This document shows positions 34,955-43,369 of a stretch of DNA of 64,000 bases, in pieces; the first letter of the stretch is position 1, and every line of letters begins with the position of its first letter. The notes under the pieces are model-generated. The model was given only the letters and a program-made list of their open reading frames with translations, searched no databases and was not told where the DNA came from. The stretch lies in NCBI GenBank assembly GCA_902494085.1, contig CABURU010000003.1, positions 90,034-154,033 of the forward strand. Reading direction: 5' to 3'. Position numbers and translations under genes: made by a program. The stretch is from an uncultured Collinsella sp. (lineage in GTDB: Bacteria > Actinomycetota > Coriobacteriia > Coriobacteriales > Coriobacteriaceae).

Positions 34955-35527
34955 TTAGTTGAGCTTCAGGGCCTTCTGGATGGGCAGATAGAGGGCGCCG
35001 ACCAGAATGGCGTTAAAGACGGCGGTCATGGCGACGACGGGCAGCATGGCGGCGGCGAGCTCGCCGACCACGCCGAGCATGGCCATCTTGATGATCATGA
35101 AGATGACGCCGGAGACAAAGGTGGTCAGGAAGGTTGCGACAATGGCGATGGCGGGCTTGACCTGACCGTTCTTGCCAGCGGCGTTGACGATGCCGGCCAT
35201 GAGCATGGCGGCGATGCCCTCAGCGGCAAAATCGACGAACGGCGAAGTGGTGGTGATCTGGATCACGGCAGCCGAGATGAGGCCAATAACGAGCGCCTGG
35301 CCGATGTTGGGGCGAACGACCAGGATGGTGAGGCAGAAGGCCGAGATGATGAACTCGGGGCTGATCATGCCGCCCGAGATGCCCGAGATGGCCTTGCCGA
35401 CGGTGAAGTTGAGGATGAAGCCGGCAGCGAGCAGGATGGCGAGCAGGACGAGGGCGCGGACATCGAGTTTGCCGCGGTCGGCGGTCTGGACGGTGCGGGG
35501 CTGGGCGGCGGTGGTGTTCTGAGACAT
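34955..35527 (-). CDS. ECF transporter S component, probable tryptophan binding
   Basis: This 190-residue integral membrane protein has about five or six hydrophobic segments (ALVLLAILLAAGFILNF; FIISAFCLTILVV; GQALVIGLISAAVIQI; TFLTTFVSGVIFMI; LPVVAMTAVFNAILVG). Size and topology fit ECF S components. It is followed by the fused ATPase and EcfT on the same strand. The ATG at 35527 has AAAGGA eight bases upstream. The upstream leader peptide with three Trp codons implies that tryptophan limitation induces the operon, so tryptophan is the inferred substrate. The protein sequence alone does not prove that. Confidence 0.75.
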   Translation of the reverse strand: MSQNTTAAQPRTVQTADRGKLDVRALVLLAILLAAGFILNFTVGKAISGISGGMISPEFIISAFCLTILVVRPNIGQALVIGLISAAVIQITTTSPFVDFAAEGIAAMLMAGIVNAAGKNGQVKPAIAIVATFLTTFVSGVIFMIIKMAMLGVVGELAAAMLPVVAMTAVFNAILVGALYLPIQKALKLN

Positions 35528-35572
35528 GGTGAAAATCCTTTCGGAAGAGGAGTGCAAGAGAAAAGCGGAGGC

Positions 35573-35702
35573 GCGTGATGCGAATGCGATCGGGCTCGAG
35601 ATAGAAAAAGGCCCCCGGTCGAAACCGGAGGCCTTCCAATCACCTAGAGCGCAAAAACAGGCGTGAGGGACTCACTGTCGACCGATCGTATTCGCATCAC
35701 GC
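35573..35702 (-). promoter_or_regulatory. Long-range 21-bp inverted repeat around the attenuator
   Basis: Positions 35573-35593 and 35682-35702 are complementary over 21 bases with a single G-U type mismatch (core GATGCGAAT...CGATCGG). The right arm lies inside the leader peptide, starting at the last base of the third Trp codon. The left arm lies after the terminator. The repeat would enclose the terminator in a long hairpin and compete with translation of the leader. Confidence 0.7.
35601..35635 (-). terminator. Intrinsic terminator (attenuator) in the ECF leader
   Basis: On the minus strand AAGGCCTCCGGT and ACCGGGGGCCTT pair around a TTCG loop, followed by TTTTT. It lies after the leader peptide stop and 74 bp before the S-component start, as in amino-acid attenuators. 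Confidence 0.85.
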
Positions 35703-35740
35703 CACCACCAGTTGTTGAGAGACTTCATCGTGTTCTTCAT
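35672..35740 (-). CDS. Trp-rich leader peptide of the ECF operon
   Basis: A 22-codon frame encodes MKNTMKSLNNWWWRDANTIG-RQ. The three consecutive TGG codons are at 35702-35710. AAAGGAG lies eight bases before the ATG. A terminator hairpin follows at 35601-35635, and a small GTGAG/CTCAC hairpin sits right at the stop codon. This is the classic layout of a ribosome-mediated tryptophan attenuator: stalling at the Trp codons when charged tRNA-Trp is scarce would change the downstream folding and allow read-through. The peptide itself probably has no other function. Confidence 0.85.
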   Translation of the reverse strand: MKNTMKSLNNWWWRDANTIGRQ

Positions 35741-35798
35741 GTTGGTGGCTCCTTTCGTGATGCCGTGGCGCGGTCGCACCTTGTTGCTGTTGCGCTGC

Positions 35799-35804
35799 AC
35801 TATA
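35799..35804 (-). promoter_or_regulatory. -10 box of the ECF/Trp leader promoter
   Basis: TATAGT on the minus strand lies about 59 bp upstream of the leader peptide ATG. The -35 region is not clear. Confidence 0.45.
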
Positions 35805-35867
35805 GCACAGCAAAGTGTGTGCGGGGAAATCTTTTTTGAAAAGATTTCAGCGGTGTTTCCCGCCGGT

Positions 35868-35920
35868 CAAAAGAGCGGGCTGAGCGGGCGAGGCTGCCAT
35901 TGCTGCCTTGTCCGCTCAGC
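35868..35920 (-). terminator. Terminator of the dipeptidase gene
   Basis: GCTGAGCGG pairs with CCGCTCAGC, with an inner AGGC/GCCT helix, followed by CTCTTTT on the minus strand. Confidence 0.7.
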
Positions 35921-35935
35921 TAGGACATGAGGGCC

Positions 35936-37738
35936 TTAGGCCTTCTTGCGACGATAGATCACGTAGGCGCAGACACCGATGATGACGACGGCGCCAACGG
36001 CCATGGCGGCCATGTTGTTGCCCTCGGACTTCTCCTCGGTGACCTCTTCCTCTTCGGCCTCGGGCTCGGCCACGTCCTCATCGGAAAGGGCCTCGTCGGC
36101 GTAGGTGATGGACTCGACCAGGCAGTTGTTGTCAACATCGTAGTCACTCGGGACGAACTCCTCGGAGAAATCGCCCTCCTGGAGGTAGTCGCGCATCTCC
36201 TCGAGCATGGCCTTGCACTTAACATAGGTGTTCTTGGTTGCAGCCTTGCCGGCCTTGTTGGCCAGGGCGGTGCGGGCTTCGGTGCCTTCTTCGGCCTGCA
36301 TGGCCTCGTCGACGGTCAGGTTCTGCTCGATGAGTTCCTTCTGCAGGGCGTCGAGATAGGCGCGGACGCCGGTGGCGCAGTGGTCGCGGTTCTCATAGGC
36401 GAGCGTGTTGATGTCCATGAGGACGTAGTTGATGGAGTTCTTGGGCTCCTCGTTGTTCACGACGTCTTCCTCTTCGCAGTGATCGAAGGGGACATCCTGA
36501 TCGCTGAAGTAGGGGCTGACCTCGGTGAGCAGTGCGGAGTAGAGGGGGATGGCGACGGAGAACTCAGCGTTGGAGAGCATCTCCCACTGGATGGTCGCGA
36601 TCTCGGGATCCATGCCGTGACGGATCTGGAAGGTGTGGATCTCGGTGTTGCGGTTGGAGCCGATGGCATAGGCGCCGTCGGTGTTGGCGTTGAGGCCGGC
36701 GACATTCTCGCCGCGAGCGGCGAAGGAACGAATCATCTCAAAGGTGTTCCAGTCGGACTTGCCGGGCTGAAAGAACAGCGGCTGCATCTCGTGGACCAGG
36801 GCGCCGGTCGTGGCGCGAGCCTCTTCGCGCTCGTCCTTGACGATCTCGTAGTCAGTGCCTTCAGCCAGCGGGGCCATGAAGTAATCGCGACCCTGGATAT
36901 AGCGCGACCACTGGTGCATACCGGCCTCGTCGATCTTCTCGCCGTAGGTCTTGGCGACGTCGAACTTGCCGTCGGTGTACTCGGCAAAGCCCTTCTCCTT
37001 AGGCATGGACTCGATGCCCTCGGAATGGAGACAGTTCTCGGTGTCATCGAGGTCGACGTTATAGGTGAGGTTGCCGATGTTGGGGTTGAGCGAGGCGATG
37101 TCATCGGCGAGCTTCATAGCAATCCACTGATGGCCGGAAAGCGCGGCGAACAACCAGGTCTCGGTGCTGTCGGCGATGATGATCTGATCGTTGGAGCAGA
37201 CGCCCTGCTCGTCGATCAGGCTGCCGATGAGCTCGACGCCCTCGCGGGCCGTGGCGCTCTCGCCCAGGATGACGCTGGCATAGCTGTATTCGCCAATGCC
37301 GGTCTCCTCGGTGATGGGGTCGGCCTCTTCGGCCTTCTCGTTATAGGAGGTGCTCAACGTGGCAGAGCAGGAGACGCCCTTCTCGTTGATGCCGGCCTCG
37401 GAATATGCGTCGTAGCGATCTTCCCACTGCGAGGGGTTGTCGCGAACGAAGGTGTAGCGGTAGGTTGCGCCCTTGGACTTGTACTCAAAACCGGACTCGA
37501 CCGAGGTGTACTCGTTGCCGTCCTTGTGTGCGGGCTCAATGCCAAAATGCTTGACATAGCGCGGACCGAAGTCCTCGGAACGGCCGTAGTACGTGTTGCC
37601 GTCTGCCGTGAGCTTGCTGCCCATGTAGATCTGGGTGCAGGCGAGTGCCGAAGTCGGCATGGCCATGATGGCCGCTGCTCCAAACGCAAGGCCGCAGCCG
37701 AGCTTTTTGAGCGTGTTGACAGGATGAGTAAACCTCAT
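35936..37738 (-). CDS. Peptidase family C69 dipeptidase, secreted and membrane-anchored
   Basis: The protein has 600 residues. A signal peptide (LGCGLAFGAAAIMAMPTSALA) is followed at once by Cys in ACTQIYMGSKLTADG, the N-terminal nucleophile expected of C69 Ntn hydrolases. Signal cleavage would itself expose the catalytic Cys. Further family segments are YGRSEDFGPRY and LIDEQGVCSNDQIIIADS. The C-terminus has an acidic stretch and a final membrane helix (MAAMAVGAVVIIGVCAYVIY) followed by RRKKA, so the enzyme is probably tethered outside the cell. GGGAGGG precedes ATG 37738. Promoter-proximal repeats lie at 37823-37893. Confidence 0.88.
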   Translation of the reverse strand: MRFTHPVNTLKKLGCGLAFGAAAIMAMPTSALACTQIYMGSKLTADGNTYYGRSEDFGPRYVKHFGIEPAHKDGNEYTSVESGFEYKSKGATYRYTFVRDNPSQWEDRYDAYSEAGINEKGVSCSATLSTSYNEKAEEADPITEETGIGEYSYASVILGESATAREGVELIGSLIDEQGVCSNDQIIIADSTETWLFAALSGHQWIAMKLADDIASLNPNIGNLTYNVDLDDTENCLHSEGIESMPKEKGFAEYTDGKFDVAKTYGEKIDEAGMHQWSRYIQGRDYFMAPLAEGTDYEIVKDEREEARATTGALVHEMQPLFFQPGKSDWNTFEMIRSFAARGENVAGLNANTDGAYAIGSNRNTEIHTFQIRHGMDPEIATIQWEMLSNAEFSVAIPLYSALLTEVSPYFSDQDVPFDHCEEEDVVNNEEPKNSINYVLMDINTLAYENRDHCATGVRAYLDALQKELIEQNLTVDEAMQAEEGTEARTALANKAGKAATKNTYVKCKAMLEEMRDYLQEGDFSEEFVPSDYDVDNNCLVESITYADEALSDEDVAEPEAEEEEVTEEKSEGNNMAAMAVGAVVIIGVCAYVIYRRKKA

Positions 37739-37822
37739 AATCCCTCCCAACCGTTGAAACCCTGCGGAACCGTGCAGGATTTCAGCTAATAAATACATCT
37801 ATTAGCCTATAGGAAGTCTAAA

Positions 37823-37893
37823 GAGTATTCATCTAATTCGATGAAGTACTCGATGAGCGTCCTAAAATATGCGATGAGCGGATAAGAATACTC
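37823..37893. promoter_or_regulatory. Operator-like repeats upstream of the dipeptidase
   Basis: GAGTATTC (37823) and GAATACTC (37886) are inverted. Between them CGATGAGCG is directly repeated at 37851 and 37872, 21 bp centre to centre, two helical turns. ATGAAGTACTC at 37841 is a further degenerate half-site. This looks like a multi-site regulator region for the minus-strand gene. Apart from these repeats and the terminator at 37971-38010, nothing is seen in 37739-38046. Confidence 0.45.
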
Positions 37894-37970
37894 ATTTTGT
37901 AGCTTTAGTTAAATAAAGGCACCCTGCAATTACTGTACCTGAATAAAGCGCCTTGCACGGGGCACAAAGA

Positions 37971-38010
37971 AAAATCCCCCGCTGCTTGGCAAATGCATAA
38001 ACAGCAGGGG
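37971..38010 (-). terminator. Terminator of the lipid kinase/small protein operon
   Basis: CCCCTGCTG and CAGCGGGGG pair with one bulge on the minus strand, followed by ATTTTTC. Confidence 0.75.
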
Positions 38011-38046
38011 AGACGATAATTGGATGAATATCATGCCAATGTGGAA

Positions 38047-38139
38047 TTACTTCTTCCGGCGGTGGATTACGTTGATCGCATAGCCGACGAGCATGGCCAA
38101 AACGATGATGATAAAGCCGAGCAGGGGATTGTCGTTCAT
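38047..38139 (-). CDS. 30-residue single-span membrane protein
   Basis: The short frame encodes MNDNPLLGFIIIVLAMLVGY, then AINVIHRRKK and a stop. One hydrophobic helix (about residues 6-24) is followed by a basic tail, which implies N-out/C-in topology. AGAGGA stands five bases before the ATG. It lies 9 bp downstream of the lipid kinase stop and just ahead of a terminator, so it is co-transcribed. The function is unknown; it might be a small regulator or subunit. Confidence 0.65.
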   Translation of the reverse strand: MNDNPLLGFIIIVLAMLVGYAINVIHRRKK

Positions 38140-38148
38140 AGGGTCCTC

Positions 38149-39066
38149 TTATTTTCCGAGCGGGGAGAATTCGTCGACGATGAGGTCGAGGCATTGTGGA
38201 AGCGCGCGGGCTCCAAAGACGCCCGAATTGCTGGAGATAATCTCGCCATCGAACTGCATGCCCAGCGACGGGGTGCAGGTGATCTTGGCTTCCTTGGTCT
38301 GGATGATCTTGAACTGCGGGCGCCCGAGTACCTTGCCGGCGGGGTCAAGCGCAGCGGTGATCACGGTAGGCAACAGCTGCACGGTGCGCACGGGTTCGAT
38401 GACCGCAATGTCGACCATGCCATCGTTCATGCGGCAGTCGGGGAACAGGTTGATGTCGTTTTGGATGACCGAGGTGTTGCCGGCCATGCAGCAGATGCCG
38501 TCGAGCTCCTCGACAATGCCGTCATGCTCAATCGTAAAGTGCGCTACCGTAGGGTTGGGCGTGGCGAGCGCAGAGAGGAAGTAGGCGATCTCGCCGATGT
38601 CGTTTTTGGTGGGGGCGGCCTTCATCATGATCTCGGCGTCGAAGCCCGAGCCGGCGATGATGATAAAGCCGTGGCGCTTCTCGTTGCCGTTCTCGTCGAG
38701 CCAAAAGAGCTCGCCCATGTCCACTTTGACCGTGCGACCGGCGCGGCAAGCCTTGGCAAGCGCCGCTGCCTCGGGGGCATTGCCGATGTTGTTGAAGAAC
38801 AGGCAGGCTGTGCCGGAGGGGAAGACGAGCGTGGGGACACCGCATCCGCGCATCTGGTCGAGCACGTTGGAGACGGTGCCGTCGCCGCCCGAAACGACCA
38901 CGCGATCAAACTCGCGCACGTCTGCCACGGCGTCCTCGGGTTCCATGCCATCGCCGATAAAGCGCATCACGACCTCGTCGCCGCCCTGTGCAAGGGCGTG
39001 CGTGAATGCGAAGATTTCATCTGAGCTGGGGCCCGATGCCGGGTTGTGGATGATAAGGCAGCGCAT
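38149..39066 (-). CDS. Diacylglycerol/lipid kinase family protein
   Basis: The 305-residue protein has the DAGK catalytic motif VVVSGGDGTVSNVLDQ, with IIHNPASGPSSDE at the N-terminus and LVFPSGTACLFFNNIG. These make it a soluble DgkB/YegS-like lipid kinase that phosphorylates diacylglycerol or a related lipid at the membrane surface. A 30-residue membrane protein gene follows at 9 bp. The family is clear; the lipid substrate is not. Confidence 0.87.
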   Translation of the reverse strand: MRCLIIHNPASGPSSDEIFAFTHALAQGGDEVVMRFIGDGMEPEDAVADVREFDRVVVSGGDGTVSNVLDQMRGCGVPTLVFPSGTACLFFNNIGNAPEAAALAKACRAGRTVKVDMGELFWLDENGNEKRHGFIIIAGSGFDAEIMMKAAPTKNDIGEIAYFLSALATPNPTVAHFTIEHDGIVEELDGICCMAGNTSVIQNDINLFPDCRMNDGMVDIAVIEPVRTVQLLPTVITAALDPAGKVLGRPQFKIIQTKEAKITCTPSLGMQFDGEIISSNSGVFGARALPQCLDLIVDEFSPLGK

Positions 39067-39164
39067 ACTTACGTTCCCGTTCTGTGACTAACCGAGTATA
39101 GTTGTAAGGCAATGCTGATATCCTACCCGTGTTTTTCGGGCCTAACCTTATTCGATGGGTTGAT

Positions 39165-40298
39165 ATGTACATTTCCACACATCAGGCTCTACTCGACTTT
39201 TGCCAGCGCGCCCGTGAGTTCGACGCGATTGCCGTCGATACCGAGTTTTTGCGCGAGCGCACGTTCCATCCGCGTCTATGTTTGGTTCAGATTGCCACCC
39301 CTGCTGAGAGCGTCGCGGTCGATCCCCTGGTAATCGACGACCTATCGCCGCTGGCCGAGCTTATGGCCGACGAGAGCGTGACCAAGGTCTTCCACGCGTG
39401 CTCGCAGGATATGGAGGTCATGCTCCATACCGTGGGCGTGCTGCCACGACCGATTTTCGATACGCAGGTCGCCGCCGCCTTTTTGGGCGAGCGCCAGCAG
39501 ATTTCGTATGGCGCGCTTGTTCAGACGTTCTGCGGCGTATCGCTGCCCAAGACCGAGTCACTGACCGACTGGTCGCGCCGCCCGCTGACCGATAAGCAGA
39601 TTGAGTACGCGATCGATGACGTCAAGTATCTGATCGTGGCCTATACCGAGATGATGAGCCGCCTGCGCGAGCTGGGCCGCGTGGACTGGGTGCTCGACGA
39701 GCTGCGCCCGCTGGCTGACGAGTCGCACTATCGCGCCGATCGCCACGAGGCGTTCCGCAAGGTCAAACGCATCAACTCGTGCAGTCGTCACCAGCTGGGT
39801 ATCGCGCGCGAGCTCGCCGCCTGGCGCGAGGACCGCGCCGAGCGCCGCAACATCCCGCGCAAATGGGTCATGTCCGACGACACGCTGCTTGCGCTCGTTA
39901 AACGCAATCCCGTGCGCGTTGAGGAGTTCCGCAGCATTCGCGGTACCGATCAGTTGGGGGAGCGCGACGTGGACGGTGCGCTCATGGCCATCAAGCGCGG
40001 CGCAAGCTGCCCGCACGATCGCCTGCCGCTCATGGTGCGCGGGCATCGCCAGATCTCTCCGGAGTTGGAGAGCGTGACGGATCTCATGTACGCGCTCATC
40101 CGCCTGGTTGCCGAACGCTCGGGAGTGGCGACCTCGGTCATTGCCTCGCGCGATGACCTGGCCGACTACATTGAGCATCCCGAGCAGAGCCCCTTGCGCG
40201 AAGGCTGGCGCTTTGAGCTTGTGGGCTCGCGCCTGGACGATCTGCTCTCGGGCAACATGGGGTTGACGGTCAAAGATGGCAAAATTGAATTGCTGTAA
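39165..40298 (+). CDS. rnd: Ribonuclease D
   Basis: The 377-residue protein has DEDD exonuclease motifs: IAVDTEFLRERTF, VFHACSQDMEVM and YAIDDVKYL with a Tyr at the motif III position. HRDC-like helical domains follow (RELAAWREDRAERRNIPRKW; VTDLMYALIRLVAE). RNase D trims tRNA 3' ends. ATG 39165 matches the family N-terminus; the frame open further 5' lacks support. The ribosome site is weak (GGGT). Confidence 0.87.
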   Translation: MYISTHQALLDFCQRAREFDAIAVDTEFLRERTFHPRLCLVQIATPAESVAVDPLVIDDLSPLAELMADESVTKVFHACSQDMEVMLHTVGVLPRPIFDTQVAAAFLGERQQISYGALVQTFCGVSLPKTESLTDWSRRPLTDKQIEYAIDDVKYLIVAYTEMMSRLRELGRVDWVLDELRPLADESHYRADRHEAFRKVKRINSCSRHQLGIARELAAWREDRAERRNIPRKWVMSDDTLLALVKRNPVRVEEFRSIRGTDQLGERDVDGALMAIKRGASCPHDRLPLMVRGHRQISPELESVTDLMYALIRLVAERSGVATSVIASRDDLADYIEHPEQSPLREGWRFELVGSRLDDLLSGNMGLTVKDGKIELL

Positions 40299-40362
40299 GG
40301 AAGCCTAGCCGCTTGAGTGGGTAGAATGCCTCCAACGTGTAACTCGATTCGGAGGAATTCGC

Positions 40363-41067
40363 ATGCCTTATTACTATGGATACGGCTTTGGCATCGACCC
40401 GCTGTACCTGCTGGTTGTTCTTGTCTGCACGGTGATTGGTCTTGCCGCACAGAACTATATCAACTCGACGTACAAAACCTGGTCCAAGGTTCGCTCGGAC
40501 GGCGACACGGGCGCCACGGTCGCTCGCCGCATGCTCGACGCCAACGGCTGCAACGCCGTGGGTATCAAGGGTGTCGCCGGCGAGCTCACCGACCATTACA
40601 ACCCGCAGGACAATAACCTGTATCTCTCGGATGCCAACCGTTCGGGCGGGTCGGTCGCAAGCGTTGCCGTCGCCTGCCACGAGGCGGGCCATGCCGCCCA
40701 GCGTCAAAGCGGTTACGCCATGATGAAGGTTCGCACCGCCCTCGTGCCGGTCGTCAACTTTACCCAGAACACCTGGACCATCGTGTTGCTCTTGGGCCTG
40801 TTTATGAACATCGCGGGACTCACGACCCTCGCACTGATCTTCTTCTCGTTTAGCGTGCTGTTCCAACTGGTTACGCTGCCGGTTGAGATTGATGCCAGCC
40901 GGCGTGCCGTGGCGTATATTGAGCAGTCGGGTATGAGCTCCAAGCAGGTCAACGGTGCCAAGAAGGTGCTGACGGCCGCCGCGCTTACCTATGTGGCTGC
41001 GGCGCTCACCTCGATTATTCAGCTGCTCTATCTTATGGCTCGCTACAACAGAAACTCCAACCGATAA
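40363..41067 (+). CDS. Zinc metallopeptidase, YugP family
   Basis: The 234-residue membrane protein has an N-terminal hydrophobic segment, the zinc motif ACHEAGHAAQ (HExxH type) near 108, then two or three further membrane segments. It also carries TLPVEIDASRRAV, whose Glu is the likely third ligand. It matches the Zn_peptidase_2/YugP family, whose substrate is unknown. GGAGGAATTCGC precedes the ATG. It lies 64 bp after rnd. Confidence 0.87.
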   Translation: MPYYYGYGFGIDPLYLLVVLVCTVIGLAAQNYINSTYKTWSKVRSDGDTGATVARRMLDANGCNAVGIKGVAGELTDHYNPQDNNLYLSDANRSGGSVASVAVACHEAGHAAQRQSGYAMMKVRTALVPVVNFTQNTWTIVLLLGLFMNIAGLTTLALIFFSFSVLFQLVTLPVEIDASRRAVAYIEQSGMSSKQVNGAKKVLTAAALTYVAAALTSIIQLLYLMARYNRNSNR

Positions 41068-41182
41068 CAAATGGGACAGGCAGGCGCCGCGGGGATTCGT
41101 GTCCCCGCGGCGCTGTACTATGTGTTGGACTTGAATTTGCGCAGGGCCGGAGCCCATGTGCACGATGACGAAAGGAGGCTGC

Positions 41183-42634
41183 GTGGCGGGCTGGAATCTA
41201 ACCGGCAATGCCGTTTCCGCCGAGTTCGACGGTTCGGACGATCAGGAGCGCAAGGAGCTCAGCGTGAGCCAGGCGGTGGAGATCGCCGCCGGCGCGCTCG
41301 ATGCCATTCCGCAGCTGAGCGTTTTGGGCGAGGTCACGGGTTTTCGTGGTCCCAACGCCCGAAGCGGCCACTGCTACTTTCAGATCAAGGACGACTCGGC
41401 GGCCGTCGACTGCATCATCTGGAAGGGCGCCTATCTCAAGCGCACGTTCGATCTGCGCGACGGCATGCAGGTGAGCTTTAAGGGCAGCTTCAATCTCTAT
41501 AAGGCCACGGGCCGCATGAGCTTTGTCGCTCGCTCGTTTTCGCTGGCGGGGGAGGGTCTGCTGCGTCAACAAGTGGCGCAACTGGCCGAAAAGCTACGCC
41601 GCGAGGGCCTGATGGACGAAGCGCGTAAGCGCCGCATCCCGGTGTTTTGCTCCCGCGTGGCGGTCGTTACCTCGCTTTCGGGTGCCGTAATCGACGACGT
41701 CAAGCGCACATTGCGTCGTCGCAACCCGCTCGTCGAGCTCGTCTGCGTGGGCGCTAAGGTTCAAGGCGAGGGTGCGCCGGCCGAGCTTATTGAGGGCCTG
41801 CGCCGTGCCGCCGCCATCACGCCAGCGCCCGACTGCATCTTGCTGGTGCGCGGCGGCGGCTCCTTCGAGGACCTCATGACCTTCAACGACGAGGAGCTTG
41901 CCCGTGCGGTGGCGGCTTGTCCTGTGCCCGTGGTGACCGGCATTGGCCATGAGCCCGATACCTCGATTTGCGACATGGTGAGCGACCGCCGCGCCTCCAC
42001 GCCCACGGCGGCGTCAGAATCGGTGGCGCCGGCTATGACGGAGTTGGCCGATGTACTCGAGGCGCGCCATCAGCGCCTGGGTGCCGCGATGGCATCGATG
42101 ATTGGGTCGGCCCAGGTCGACCTGGAGATGCTCGATCAGCGTGGTCGCCGTGCCTGGGATACCTATTCGGCTCGCTTGGGCGATGCACTCGATGCGGCTG
42201 CGTGCCGCCCGTGCCTCAACGACCCCACATTTATGGTTGAGCGTCGCGAATCGGAGCTTGCGCTGACTGCTGATCGCCTGTCGGGCGCCATAGTACGCTC
42301 GGTCGGGACATTCCGCTCCAACTTTGAGCGCTTGCCCGAGCGTCTGGTTACAAGCACCTCGGGGCTCGATGGCAAGCGCCATGCGCTCACGCTTGCGAGT
42401 TCCCGTCTGGAGCATCAGGGACGTTCGATGCTCAGCAAGCCCGCGTCCGACCTGGGCCGAGCTGCCGCGTCGCTTGATGCCCTGTCGCCGCTCAAGGTGC
42501 TTGCCCGCGGCTATTCCATCGCGTACAGCGATGATGGGGTGGCCACGAGCGCCAAGACCTTTAAGCCCGGCGACGCCATCCGCGTGCGCATGGCAGACGG
42601 TAACGTTGCGGCAACGGTCGATACGGTCGAGTAG
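41183..42634 (+). CDS. xseA: Exodeoxyribonuclease VII large subunit
   Basis: The 483-residue protein has an N-terminal OB-fold (LSVLGEVTGFRGPNARSGHCYFQIKD) followed by the catalytic domain with VAVVTSLSGAVIDDV, ILLVRGGGSFEDLMTFNDE and GIGHEPDTSICDMVSD. A coiled-coil region and a C-terminal domain ending ARGYSIAYSDDG follow. With XseB it degrades single-stranded DNA in both directions. The start is GTG 41183, with AAAGGAGG five bases upstream. xseB follows 42 bp later. Confidence 0.92.
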   Translation: MAGWNLTGNAVSAEFDGSDDQERKELSVSQAVEIAAGALDAIPQLSVLGEVTGFRGPNARSGHCYFQIKDDSAAVDCIIWKGAYLKRTFDLRDGMQVSFKGSFNLYKATGRMSFVARSFSLAGEGLLRQQVAQLAEKLRREGLMDEARKRRIPVFCSRVAVVTSLSGAVIDDVKRTLRRRNPLVELVCVGAKVQGEGAPAELIEGLRRAAAITPAPDCILLVRGGGSFEDLMTFNDEELARAVAACPVPVVTGIGHEPDTSICDMVSDRRASTPTAASESVAPAMTELADVLEARHQRLGAAMASMIGSAQVDLEMLDQRGRRAWDTYSARLGDALDAAACRPCLNDPTFMVERRESELALTADRLSGAIVRSVGTFRSNFERLPERLVTSTSGLDGKRHALTLASSRLEHQGRSMLSKPASDLGRAAASLDALSPLKVLARGYSIAYSDDGVATSAKTFKPGDAIRVRMADGNVAATVDTVE

Positions 42635-42676
42635 ACCGCGTTTCATAGCGATAAACCTTTAGGAAAGGAAACAGAT

Positions 42677-42943
42677 ATGGCAGAGAAAACCCCGGTCGAG
42701 CAGCTTACGTACAAGCAGGCCTCGCAGGAGTTGGAGCTCATCATTCGCAGCTTGGAGTCGGGCGATATGGAGCTCGAGGAATCGCTCGAGAGCTATACCC
42801 GCGGCGTCGAGCTCCTCAAGAGCCTGCGCACCCGCCTGTCCGATGCCGAGCAGAAGGTCTCGGTGCTTCTTAAGGACGTCGACGGCAACGACGTGCTCGC
42901 CGACGGCGAAGCCGCCAACACCGACGACAACCTCTCGTTCTAG
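42677..42943 (+). CDS. xseB: Exodeoxyribonuclease VII small subunit
   Basis: This 88-residue helical protein has the XseB pattern LTYKQASQELELIIRSLESG, then MELEESLESYTRGVELLKSL. It pairs with XseA. AGGAAAGGA lies about seven bases upstream. The order xseA-xseB is the common operon. Confidence 0.92.
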   Translation: MAEKTPVEQLTYKQASQELELIIRSLESGDMELEESLESYTRGVELLKSLRTRLSDAEQKVSVLLKDVDGNDVLADGEAANTDDNLSF

Positions 42944-42992
42944 CCATCCCGACCAAATATAATTACCTTGGTCTGTGAGAAAGGAACCAACT

Positions 42993-43328
42993 ATGTGCGA
43001 TTGTATCTTCTGCAAAATTGCCAACCACGAGATCCCCTCGACCGTTGTCTATGAGGATGACCAGGTCATCGCCTTCGACGACCTCAATCCCCAGGCGCCG
43101 GTCCATACGCTCGTGATCCCCAAGAAGCATTACAGTGACATCGCCGACAACGTACCTGCCGAGACCATGGGCGCCATGGCTCACGCCATCCAGGAGGTCG
43201 CTAAGGCCAAGGGCTTGGAGGACGGTTTCCGCGTCATCTCCAACAAGGGCGTCAACGCCGGCCAGACCGTCATGCACTTCCACATGCACGTTCTCGGTGG
43301 CAAGAACCTGGGCGAGAACCTCATCTGA
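42993..43328 (+). CDS. HIT family protein (HinT-like)
   Basis: The 111-residue protein opens MCDCIFCKIANHEIPSTVVY, with GQTVMHFHMHVLGG near the end carrying the histidine triad. HinT proteins hydrolyse AMP-lysine and other nucleoside phosphoramidates. AAAGGA lies eight bases before ATG 42993. Confidence 0.9.
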   Translation: MCDCIFCKIANHEIPSTVVYEDDQVIAFDDLNPQAPVHTLVIPKKHYSDIADNVPAETMGAMAHAIQEVAKAKGLEDGFRVISNKGVNAGQTVMHFHMHVLGGKNLGENLI

Positions 43329-43369
43329 GGGCGCGTAGGCCGTCGACTTGGCTGCCTTTGGAGTAATCT

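Noticed and set aside
35541..35760. T-box or other tRNA-binding leader upstream of the ECF operon
   Set aside because: No T-box core sequence; the translated Trp codons and ribosome site explain the layout.
37892..38194. 100-residue minus-strand frame over the lipid kinase 3' end
   Set aside because: It overlaps the kinase end and the terminator with no ribosome site; the 30-residue frame in another register is better supported.
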